Assembly (NCBI GenBank): GCA_964196565.1 | Contig: CAXMUH010000126.1 | Span: forward strand, 1 to 5,156 | Reading direction: 5' to 3' | Length of the DNA stretch: 5,156 nt | Source of the DNA: 2-12-FULL-42-15 sp964196565 | GTDB lineage: Bacteria > Pseudomonadota > Gammaproteobacteria > Coxiellales > Coxiellaceae | Part shown: positions 1-5,156 of the stretch, piece by piece | Position numbering within the stretch: position 1 is the first letter of the stretch | How the letters are laid out: each line of letters opens with the position of its first letter | Program-made: the position numbers and the translations under genes | The notes under the pieces: generated by a model | Told to the model about the DNA's origin: nothing | Seen by the model: only the letters and a program-made list of their open reading frames with translations | Databases searched by the model: none

Positions 1-1020
1 GCCTTAGCCTTGGTTGGTTATTTAAGTGTGTTTTTCCCGATGTTGTTAGATCACGGTTACACTTTTCTGTTTGCAGTAATCTTTGTGTGGATTACAACAA
101 TAATTAATTGTTTTGGTGTTGCCACTGCAGGGCTGGTGCAAATAATTACAACTGTATTGAAGCTCATTCCGGTTTTATTTATTGGTCTTGTGGGCTGGTT
201 TTATGTCGATAAAGGCAATTTTATTCATTATGTCAATATCACTAAGCCACATGTTTCAAACTTTAGTGCGATTTCAACTGGCGCTGCATTAACCTTTTGG
301 GCCTTTATTGGTTTGGAGTCGGCAACAGTGCCATCGGGTTCTGTTAGGAACCCCACGCGTAACATTCCACTGGCGACGATAATAGGGACTTTATTGGCAG
401 CCTTGGCTTATATTTTAAGTTCAGCCGCGATTATGGGGATGATTCCAGCCAATGAATTGAATCAAAGCGCGTCTCCCTTTGCCTTAGCTGCAAAGGTAAT
501 TTTTGGTGAATGGGGCCAGGCTTTGATCGCCATTGGTGCTATTATCTCTTGTTTTGGTGCATTAAATGGCTGGGTGTTGTTACAAGGACAAGTGGCGATG
601 GCAGCCGCAGAAGATGGTTTGTTCCCTAAAATTTTTGCCAAGCTTAATAAACATCATGTGCCGGCGATTGGGATTATCATCACCTCCCTATTTATCACAC
701 TTTTGTTAGTATTGACTTTGTCAAAAAGTTTAGTAGAACAGTTTAATATTATAATTTTAATCGCTGTGTTAGCGAATGTGATTCCTTATTTATACACCTC
801 GATTGCAGATTTGTTTTATTTAAAAAGAGATAATGCAAGTTTTAAAAAGCGTATCTTTTTGGCAATCATTGCGATACTCGGTGCTGCATTTTCTTCTTGG
901 GCGATCTTTAGCTCGGGTAAACAGACTGTCTATTATGGCGCGATATTATTATTGAGCAGCGTACCACTTTATGCATTTTTTGCACGTAAATCATCAAAAA
1001 ACACAACATTGGAGAAATAA
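1..1020 (+). CDS. AdiC-like basic amino acid antiporter (APC superfamily), 5' end outside window
   Basis: This is an inner-membrane amino acid antiporter of the APC superfamily, basic amino acid/polyamine antiporter group (AdiC, PotE, CadB, ArcD). The frame is open to base 1, so 339 C-terminal residues are visible. Alignment from memory to the 445-residue E. coli AdiC suggests that about 100 N-terminal residues are missing (TM1-2, part of TM3, and the GSG substrate motif). In visible numbering, the FWAFIGLESA segment holds Trp100, Ile103 and Glu106, matching AdiC Trp202, Ile205 and Glu208. Trp191 in the LNGWVLL segment matches the substrate-stacking Trp293 with the same offset. The NPTRNIP loop and IMGMIP segment are also typical. 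About nine hydrophobic segments remain, followed by a short polar tail. Because the next genes are ornithine carbamoyltransferase and arginine deiminase, arginine/ornithine exchange (an ArcD role) is the best inference. Arginine/agmatine exchange cannot be excluded from the sequence. Confidence 0.9.
   Translation, partial: ALALVGYLSVFFPMLLDHGYTFLFAVIFVWITTIINCFGVATAGLVQIITTVLKLIPVLFIGLVGWFYVDKGNFIHYVNITKPHVSNFSAISTGAALTFWAFIGLESATVPSGSVRNPTRNIPLATIIGTLLAALAYILSSAAIMGMIPANELNQSASPFALAAKVIFGEWGQALIAIGAIISCFGALNGWVLLQGQVAMAAAEDGLFPKIFAKLNKHHVPAIGIIITSLFITLLLVLTLSKSLVEQFNIIILIAVLANVIPYLYTSIADLFYLKRDNASFKKRIFLAIIAILGAAFSSWAIFSSGKQTVYYGAILLLSSVPLYAFFARKSSKNTTLEK
1011..1014 (+). promoter_or_regulatory. 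Shine-Dalgarno site for ornithine carbamoyltransferase
   Basis: GGAG lies 7 bases before the ATG at 1022 and inside the last codons of the antiporter. It fixes the enzyme start at 1022 rather than the in-frame ATG at 971. The layout, antiporter TAA then one base then ATG, suggests translational coupling. Confidence 0.75.
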
Positions 1021-1021
1021 C

Positions 1022-2017
1022 ATGGCGATTAACTTACGAGGAAGAAATTTCTTAACACTAAAAGATTATAAAAAAGACGAAATTGAATACTTATTAAATC
1101 TAGCAAAAGATTTAAAAGAAAAGAAACTCACCAACGCCCCTGGACGGCTGTTGGATAAAAAAAGCATTGTGCTAATTTTTGATAAACCATCCACGCGTAC
1201 CCGCTGTGCCTTTGAAGTCGGCGCACACGATGAAGGTGCGAACGTGACTTTTTTGTCAAACAGCCATATGGGGCACAAAGAGTCGATTGAAGACACGGCT
1301 AAGGTATTAGGGCGGATGTTTGATGGTATTGAGTTTCGTGGATTTGACCACGCTATCGCAGAACAGCTTGCAAAATTCTCAGGCGTTCCGGTGTGGAATG
1401 GCTTAACCGACCAGTTTCATCCAACGCAAATACTTGCCGACTTCCTTACCATGCAGGAAAAAACAAACAAACCATTGCATCATATGAAACTGGTTTTTGT
1501 TGGCGATGCACGCAGTAATATGGGTAATTCATTAATGGTTGGTGCTGCAAAAGTGGGTATGAACTTTGTTGGATTGTCACCTAAGTCATTAAAGCCCGAC
1601 GATAAACTGATACAAGAAGTACACGCTTGTGCAAAAGAATCCGGTGCATCCATTGAGTTTAGCGATGATATTGCAAGTGCAGTAAAAGGCGCTGATGCAA
1701 TTTATACCGACGTATGGGTTTCTATGGGTGAAGAAGCATTAATGGATGAGCGCATTAAATTGTTAAAGCCCTATCAAGTCAATGCAGAAATGCTTTTGAA
1801 AACCGATAATCCGGATGTCATCTTTATGCATTGTTTGCCTGCTTTTCATGATACAAATACTGAAGTAGGACAGATGGTCTTTAAAAAATTTGGATTATCA
1901 GAAATGGAAGTCACTGATGAAGTTTTTCGCTGTAAAAACTCAGTGGTATTTGATCAAGCGGAAAATCGACTACATACGATAAAGGGAATTATGGTTGCAA
2001 CTATTGGTAATATTTAA
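1022..2017 (+). CDS. arcB: Ornithine carbamoyltransferase, probably catabolic
   Basis: This cytoplasmic enzyme interconverts ornithine plus carbamoyl phosphate and citrulline plus phosphate. In this operon it would run toward ornithine and carbamoyl phosphate. At 331 residues it has normal family length. The N-terminal carbamoyl-phosphate domain carries STRTR at 57-61, the SHMGHKES 80s loop at 81-88, Arg106 and HPTQ at 133-136. The C-terminal ornithine domain carries Asp230, SMG at 234-236 and HCLP at 270-273 with the catalytic-type Cys271. The ATG at 1022 is chosen for its GGAG site and because the product then begins like P. aeruginosa ArcB (MA-N--RN). Glu104 matches the Glu linked to cooperativity in P. 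aeruginosa ArcB, where E. coli ArgI has Gln (recalled, not searched). His82 replaces the E. coli Gln82; human OTC also has His there. The arcB label rests mainly on context. An anabolic argF, or an enzyme serving both roles, remains possible. Confidence 0.95.
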   Translation: MAINLRGRNFLTLKDYKKDEIEYLLNLAKDLKEKKLTNAPGRLLDKKSIVLIFDKPSTRTRCAFEVGAHDEGANVTFLSNSHMGHKESIEDTAKVLGRMFDGIEFRGFDHAIAEQLAKFSGVPVWNGLTDQFHPTQILADFLTMQEKTNKPLHHMKLVFVGDARSNMGNSLMVGAAKVGMNFVGLSPKSLKPDDKLIQEVHACAKESGASIEFSDDIASAVKGADAIYTDVWVSMGEEALMDERIKLLKPYQVNAEMLLKTDNPDVIFMHCLPAFHDTNTEVGQMVFKKFGLSEMEVTDEVFRCKNSVVFDQAENRLHTIKGIMVATIGNI

Positions 2018-2019
2018 AT

Positions 2020-2023
2020 GAGG
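2020..2023 (+). promoter_or_regulatory. Shine-Dalgarno site for arcA
   Basis: GAGG sits 7 bases before the ATG at 2031 and directly after the stop codon of the preceding gene. It supports this start, and the 13-base intergenic gap supports a single operon transcript. Confidence 0.7.
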
Positions 2024-2030
2024 TATTGTT

Positions 2031-3236
2031 ATGTTAATAGAATCAGAAATTTCCCCTTTAAAAAAAGTGATTTTACATCATCCCGAGGTTTCACTGGAGC
2101 GTTTAACCCCATACAATTGTAATGATTTTTTATTTGATGATGTGTTATGGCCTAAGCGAGCTGGTGAAGAGCATGCTTATTTTGCAGATGTACTACGTCA
2201 AAATGGTGTAGAAGTTTATTTACTGAATAATTTATTGCAAGAAACATTAGAATTGCCTGATGCGCGTAAATATTTAACTGAAACCATGTTATTACAAACT
2301 TTTTTGGGAACAAGTGTTGAGTTTATGCTGAAAGATTTTTTAAATAATCTTTCAGCACATGAGTTAACAAAATATCTTTTAGGTGGTTTGACGATAGCGG
2401 ATATGCGACAACATCCAATGGGATTAACAACCCAAATGGCAAAGCCGGATGAATTTGTGTTGCCGCCTTTACCTAATCATTTGTTTACCCGAGATACTTC
2501 TTGTTGGATAGGCAATGGGGTCAGTATTAATTCGATGGCATTTCAAGCGCGCCGTGGAGAAACCATTAATATGGCTACCATTTATAAGCATCATCCTATG
2601 TTTACCCATGCTACGTTTAACATTTGGTATGATGGGAGTGAAACAGGTCATGTGCTACCGAGTATTGAAGGTGGCGATGTATTAGTGATCAGTATTGACA
2701 CGGTGTTGATTGGAATCGGTCAACGCACTAAGCCGCAAGCGGTTGAGTTGTTGGCGAAAAAACTATTTAAAAAAGGTGCATTTAAGCGTGTAATCGCGGT
2801 TGAATTACCTAAAGCACGGGCTTCAATGCATTTAGATACGGTGATGACCATGTTGGATCACGACACCTTTTGTGTTGCTTTCCCGACGTTGGAGATTCGC
2901 TCTTGGACGATTACACCCGATGATCATGGTGAGCTGAATGCCAAGGAAGAGCGTGATTTTTTTGCGGCCGTAGCTCGCGCTTTAGGCCTAAAAAAACTGA
3001 GATTAATATCACCTGGTGGCAATCGATTTGAGGTTCAACGTGAACAGTGGACAGATGCAAGTAATTTATTAGCAATAAAACCAGGCTTGGTTATTGGCTA
3101 TGAATGTAATACCCAGACCAATAAACAGTTGAAAAAAGAGGGAATTGAGGTCGTACCTATACACGGGTCAGAGCTCGGTCGTGGTCGTGGTGGATCACGC
3201 TGTATGAGCTGCCCTATTTTGCGTACAGAAGGGTAA
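2031..3236 (+). CDS. arcA: Arginine deiminase
   Basis: This cytoplasmic hydrolase converts L-arginine to L-citrulline and ammonia, the first step of the arginine deiminase pathway, used for energy, nitrogen or acid defence. At 401 residues it has family length (P. aeruginosa ArcA is 418). The N-terminal SPLKKVILHHPE segment (8-19) is typical of the guanidino-group-modifying fold. The catalytic set is complete: FTRDT with Asp155, EGGDV with Glu213, MHLDT with His267 and Asp269, and the nucleophile Cys391 in RCMSCPI near the C-terminus. The middle three sites lie a constant 11 residues before their P. aeruginosa counterparts Asp166, Glu224, His278 and Asp280. Arg390 precedes the nucleophile, where P. 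aeruginosa has His and Mycoplasma-type enzymes have Arg (from memory). The gene follows ornithine carbamoyltransferase by 13 bases, and no carbamate kinase gene follows. A perfect inverted repeat lies within codons 99-109. No frameshift is seen. Confidence 0.97.
   Translation: MLIESEISPLKKVILHHPEVSLERLTPYNCNDFLFDDVLWPKRAGEEHAYFADVLRQNGVEVYLLNNLLQETLELPDARKYLTETMLLQTFLGTSVEFMLKDFLNNLSAHELTKYLLGGLTIADMRQHPMGLTTQMAKPDEFVLPPLPNHLFTRDTSCWIGNGVSINSMAFQARRGETINMATIYKHHPMFTHATFNIWYDGSETGHVLPSIEGGDVLVISIDTVLIGIGQRTKPQAVELLAKKLFKKGAFKRVIAVELPKARASMHLDTVMTMLDHDTFCVAFPTLEIRSWTITPDDHGELNAKEERDFFAAVARALGLKKLRLISPGGNRFEVQREQWTDASNLLAIKPGLVIGYECNTQTNKQLKKEGIEVVPIHGSELGRGRGGSRCMSCPILRTEG
2326..2357 (+). repeat. 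Perfect 12-bp inverted repeat (8-base loop) inside arcA
   Basis: The left arm TGCTGAAAGATT (2326-2337) is exactly complementary to the right arm AATCTTTCAGCA (2346-2357), with the loop TTTTAAAT between them. It lies within arcA codons 99-109. No U-tract follows on either strand, so it is not an intrinsic terminator. In mRNA it would form a 12-bp stem. The function is unknown, and chance remains possible given the A+T richness. Confidence 0.85.
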
Positions 3237-3255
3237 AGTCAAAGCCAAGATTCTG

Positions 3256-3264
3256 TGTCATAAT
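3256..3264 (+). promoter_or_regulatory. Possible extended -10 promoter element for the GGQ-protein gene
   Basis: TGT followed by CATAAT resembles an extended -10 element (TGnTATAAT, five of six hexamer matches), 42 bases before the GTG start at 3306. The -35 position at 3236-3241 (AAGTCA) matches the TTGACA consensus at only three of six bases. A+T-rich DNA produces such matches often, so this is a weak candidate. Read-through from arcA is the alternative, because no terminator is visible in 3237-3305. Confidence 0.3.
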
Positions 3265-3291
3265 AGATTATATCGATTATTCTATAACGGC

Positions 3292-3297
3292 AAAGGA
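3292..3297 (+). promoter_or_regulatory. Shine-Dalgarno site deciding the GTG start at 3306
   Basis: AAAGGA lies 8 bases before the GTG at 3306. An in-frame TAA at 3285-3287 rules out any start farther upstream, and the first in-frame ATG is codon 14 with no comparable site, so GTG is the best start. Confidence 0.65.
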
Positions 3298-3305
3298 AAA
3301 CGACG

Positions 3306-3707
3306 GTGATCAGCCCTGAAAAATGGCAGCTCTTACGTGACTGGATGCTTGAACTTGGCATCGATGAAGGTGATTTGCAAGAAAAATTTATACTTGGCTC
3401 TGGTAGCGGTGGACAAAAACTGCAAAAGACCAGTTCGTGCGTTCACCTGAATCATCCTCCCAGTGCGATTACGATTAAATGTCAGCAAGCACGATCTCGA
3501 GAAGCCAATCGTTATTTTGCGCGCTATCGTTTGTGTTTAAAAATAGATGCGCTGCAAAAACATCAAAAAAGTATTCAGCAGCAGGCGATTGAAAAGATAC
3601 GGCGCCAAAAGAAGCGTCGATCAAGGCGTCAGAAACAAAAAATCCTGGATGACAAACGCCGTCAATCTCAACTTAAACAGACCCGTAAAAAGCCTGAGAG
3701 CGATTAA
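3306..3707 (+). CDS. Stand-alone GGQ-domain release-factor-like protein (RF-1 domain)
   Basis: This 133-residue protein consists of the peptidyl-tRNA hydrolysing domain of class I release factors without the stop-codon-reading domains. The GSGSGGQKLQKTSS segment (31-44) contains the GGQ tripeptide at 35-37, which in the family enters the peptidyl transferase centre and releases the nascent chain. The following stretch, with C45-V-H-L and the Q61-A-R-S-R-E-A-N-R segment, fits the same domain. Residues 79-133 form a strongly basic, probably helical tail with an RRQKKRRSRRQ run, as expected for rRNA binding. The arrangement resembles mitochondrial MTRFR (C12orf65) and, less closely, bacterial ArfB/YaeJ, so release of stalled peptidyl-tRNA is the likely role. 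The short GSGSGGQ-to-CVHL spacing without the ArfB insertion favours the MTRFR-like group (comparison from memory). It follows arcA by 69 bases and its stop nearly abuts a convergent gene. Confidence 0.85.
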   Translation: MISPEKWQLLRDWMLELGIDEGDLQEKFILGSGSGGQKLQKTSSCVHLNHPPSAITIKCQQARSREANRYFARYRLCLKIDALQKHQKSIQQQAIEKIRRQKKRRSRRQKQKILDDKRRQSQLKQTRKKPESD

Positions 3708-3715
3708 ATATTTAA
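3704..3715. repeat. 12-bp palindrome holding both convergent stop codons
   Basis: TTAAATATTTAA is its own reverse complement. It contains the TAA of the plus-strand GGQ gene (3705-3707) and the TAA of the minus-strand CPBP gene (3712-3714), with 4 bases between the stops. It has no G or C and no loop, so it is not a convincing terminator. No other terminator is visible at this junction. Confidence 0.7.
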
Positions 3716-4521
3716 AATAAGCCTAGAACCCAAAACAAGCAAACACCAACTAGGCCGTGAGAAATAGCCGCACCAATTACGGTGTTGTGCCGATAAAACA
3801 ACCATCCCCAAAATAAACCGCCTATAAAACTGAGTATAATCATAAGAGGAGGATAGGCAGAGTGTACCGTACTAAATATGATGCAAGATACTAAAATTGC
3901 AAAAAAGACTTTATGTTTTCCACTTAAAAATATGGTTAATGCTTTTTGTAATCCACAGCGGACCATAAATTCTTGTAAAGGAGCAATGATCAAAACATAT
4001 AAAAATAGTGTTTCTAGCCAAACTGTTCGTCCTTCAGTCGTTCCTTCAAGATGTGCTTTTACCACACCTTTGTCCAATTCTATTAATGGTAGCCCGTGGT
4101 AAGCTGATACGTAATGGATCAAGAGATACTTGATTAAAAAAGCTAATGCCAGTAAGGGTAGTGTAAATAAGATGCCTTCTGTCACCGATTGTCGCCAATT
4201 TCTTAGGGTGAATCCAAAGGCACTGAGTTTATATCCTGATTTTGCCATAAGATATACGATAGCCAGTGCGAATATACCGGTTAAACCCGTTGTGGTATAG
4301 GTGGCTGCAGAGGATGTTATATTTAAGTCTTTGACATTATCTAGAATTAATATATAAAAACACAGGCAAATCGCGATCACGCTAAAATAGCGGCTTAGAT
4401 TTCTACGCAGTTTTTTCTCACGCTCAATCGCTGTGAATACACTTTCTTCGTGCTCATGTGATTTTGCAATGGGTTTTTGCAAAGTGACTTCTGAATAGGT
4501 TGATTCAGGATTATTGGACAT
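3712..4521 (-). CDS. CPBP/Abi-family membrane protein (CAAX-protease-like) with altered catalytic motifs
   Basis: This 269-residue polytopic membrane protein resembles the CPBP (CAAX protease and bacteriocin-processing, Abi) family of intramembrane glutamic proteases. Residues 1-45 are soluble, acidic at first and then basic (EREKKLRRNLSR). About seven hydrophobic segments follow, from residue 46 to the C-terminus. Motif 1, usually EExxxR, reads Q183-E184-F-M-V-R188 before C-G-L-Q. Motif 2 is intact as FSTVH (216-220, His220). Motif 3, usually HxxxN/D, reads H255-G-L-V-G259. So the first Glu and the terminal Asn/Asp, both parts of the Rce1-type active site, are replaced by Gln and Gly. The protein may be a non-proteolytic relative or use a variant site. 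The ATG at 4521 lies 7 bases after the desaturase stop, implying co-transcription and perhaps a link to membrane lipid or envelope function. No substrate can be named. Confidence 0.8.
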   Translation of the reverse strand: MSNNPESTYSEVTLQKPIAKSHEHEESVFTAIEREKKLRRNLSRYFSVIAICLCFYILILDNVKDLNITSSAATYTTTGLTGIFALAIVYLMAKSGYKLSAFGFTLRNWRQSVTEGILFTLPLLALAFLIKYLLIHYVSAYHGLPLIELDKGVVKAHLEGTTEGRTVWLETLFLYVLIIAPLQEFMVRCGLQKALTIFLSGKHKVFFAILVSCIIFSTVHSAYPPLMIILSFIGGLFWGWLFYRHNTVIGAAISHGLVGVCLFWVLGLF

Positions 4522-4527
4522 GATTTA

Positions 4528-4537
4528 CCTAGCCTTT
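4528..4537 (-). promoter_or_regulatory. Ribosome binding region of the CPBP gene overlapping the desaturase stop
   Basis: Read on the minus strand this is AAAGGCTAGG. The second AGG lies 6 bases before the ATG at 4521 and overlaps the desaturase TAG stop (4531-4529), while AAAGG lies 11 bases before it. The overlap favours coupled translation of the two genes. Confidence 0.5.
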
Positions 4538-5156
4538 CTGTATTTGTTCTTTTTTTGCAGTTTTAAAAGTAAGTAATTTATTTAATTTACAGCAAAATAG
4601 TTTAAAGCCGAATAAATTTATGAAAGTCTTTAGTGTAATTGTTACTACATTTTTCATTTCGGGAACTTCAGCATAGCATTTTGGCAAATTATAAAATGGA
4701 ATGCGCGCATTATAGTGGTGAATGTGATGATAGCCGATGTTTGCAGTAAACCAAGCTAAAATCCATGGTAATTTAAAATAAGAGCAACCTTTTAATGAGG
4801 CATCATTACGATTCCACTCATTGTCGTGTTTAAAATAGCTGTTTTCGAAATTGTGTTGAACATAAAACAAAATGACGCCCACAATAGCGGCGATCCAAAA
4901 TGGAATAAGTGCGAACATTAAAAAGGCAGTAAAGCCTAAGAAATAAATTAATGTGCCATAGCCCAGTATTAATACGACATTTGTTAAATATATGCTGAGC
5001 TTCATCTTCTTAGTTTTAAGTAACGATTTAGAATGTGCTGCTTTTTGGTCAAATCGCATTTGTATTAAAAAGACAAATAGCCCACCAAATAGAACAAAGA
5101 TAAAAGGGTTGCGTGTAATGCGATAAAAAAGTTTATTACTCGTGCTGGCTTGATTA
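4529..5156 (-). CDS. Membrane fatty acid desaturase, 5' end outside window
   Basis: This is the C-terminal 208 residues of a di-iron acyl-lipid desaturase (DesA/delta-12-like fatty acid desaturase family), an inner-membrane enzyme that introduces a double bond into fatty acyl chains. The frame stays open from the TAG stop to the window edge. Visible residues 8-36 (K-L-F-Y-R-I-T-R-N-P-F and a hydrophobic stretch, then Q-M-R-F) look like normal desaturase sequence, so the ATG at 5059 is an internal Met and not the start. In visible numbering, QHNFE (100-104) matches the second histidine region and HHIHH (143-147, bases 4729-4715) is the third histidine box, followed by N-A-R-I-P-F-Y-N-L as usual. 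The first histidine box lies beyond the window. Hydrophobic segments near 16-31 and 55-99 fit the family topology. Regiospecificity cannot be read from this portion. The gene precedes the CPBP gene by 7 bases. Confidence 0.9.
   Translation of the reverse strand, partial: NQASTSNKLFYRITRNPFIFVLFGGLFVFLIQMRFDQKAAHSKSLLKTKKMKLSIYLTNVVLILGYGTLIYFLGFTAFLMFALIPFWIAAIVGVILFYVQHNFENSYFKHDNEWNRNDASLKGCSYFKLPWILAWFTANIGYHHIHHYNARIPFYNLPKCYAEVPEMKNVVTITLKTFINLFGFKLFCCKLNKLLTFKTAKKEQIQKG

Noticed and set aside
10..12. TTG at 10 as the start of the antiporter
   Set aside because: The frame is open to base 1 and the protein aligns to AdiC from about residue 103, so the true start lies upstream of the window.
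971..1021. In-frame upstream ATG extending ornithine carbamoyltransferase by 17 residues
   Set aside because: The extension overlaps the antiporter's coding end, does not look like OTC sequence, and the ATG at 1022 has a well-spaced GGAG site and a family-like N-terminus.
1066..1296. Minus-strand open frame within the OTC gene
   Set aside because: It lies wholly antisense to a well-supported enzyme gene and shows no recognisable protein features.
2469..2651. Minus-strand open frame within arcA
   Set aside because: It is a short frame antisense to conserved arginine deiminase codons, with no family resemblance.
3175..3193. Short GGTCGT-type repeat near the 3' end of arcA
   Set aside because: It simply encodes the conserved Gly/Arg-rich segment before the catalytic Cys of arginine deiminases.
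3237..3305. ArgR-type operator (ARG box) or intrinsic terminator after arcA
   Set aside because: No TGAAT-(A/T)-ATTCA-like palindrome and no GC-rich stem with a U-tract can be seen in this gap.
3878..4102. Plus-strand open frame within the CPBP gene
   Set aside because: It is antisense to the conserved CPBP motifs and has no recognisable domain or convincing ribosome binding site.
5057..5059. ATG at 5059 (minus strand) as the desaturase start
   Set aside because: The same frame continues without a stop to the window edge and encodes plausible desaturase sequence, and a start here would omit the first histidine box. The gene is truncated by the window.

Overview
The window looks like chromosomal DNA from an A+T-rich (roughly 60% A+T by eye) Gram-negative bacterium. 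A gammaproteobacterium, possibly a host-associated or amoeba-associated lineage such as Legionellales, would fit, but this is inferred from base composition and gene style and is not proven. Coding density is very high: six genes (two cut by the window edges) fill nearly everything, and the only noncoding stretch of note is 69 bases at 3237-3305.

The left half (1-3236, plus strand) is an arginine deiminase pathway operon. It holds the C-terminal three quarters of an AdiC-type basic amino acid antiporter, an ornithine carbamoyltransferase that starts one base after the antiporter stop, and an arginine deiminase that starts 13 bases later. Together they would import arginine in exchange for a product such as ornithine, deiminate it to citrulline plus ammonia, and phosphorolyse citrulline to ornithine plus carbamoyl phosphate. 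The carbamate kinase that would make ATP from carbamoyl phosphate is not downstream of arcA. It must lie upstream of the window, lie elsewhere, or be absent.

After the 69-base gap comes a small GTG-started gene (3306-3707) for a stand-alone GGQ-domain release-factor-like protein, probably a ribosome rescue factor. It converges on a minus-strand pair: a fatty acid desaturase (5156-4529, 5' end outside the window) followed after 7 bases by a CPBP/Abi-family membrane protein (4521-3712). The two converging stop codons sit only 4 bases apart inside a 12-base perfect palindrome, and no terminator hairpin is visible there.

I see no mobile element, CRISPR array, RNA gene or clearly new multi-gene system. 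The items most worth a second look are a perfect 12-bp inverted repeat with an 8-base loop inside arcA (2326-2357), the CPBP protein with altered catalytic motifs, the minimal GGQ protein beside the arginine-degrading operon, and the desaturase-CPBP pairing.
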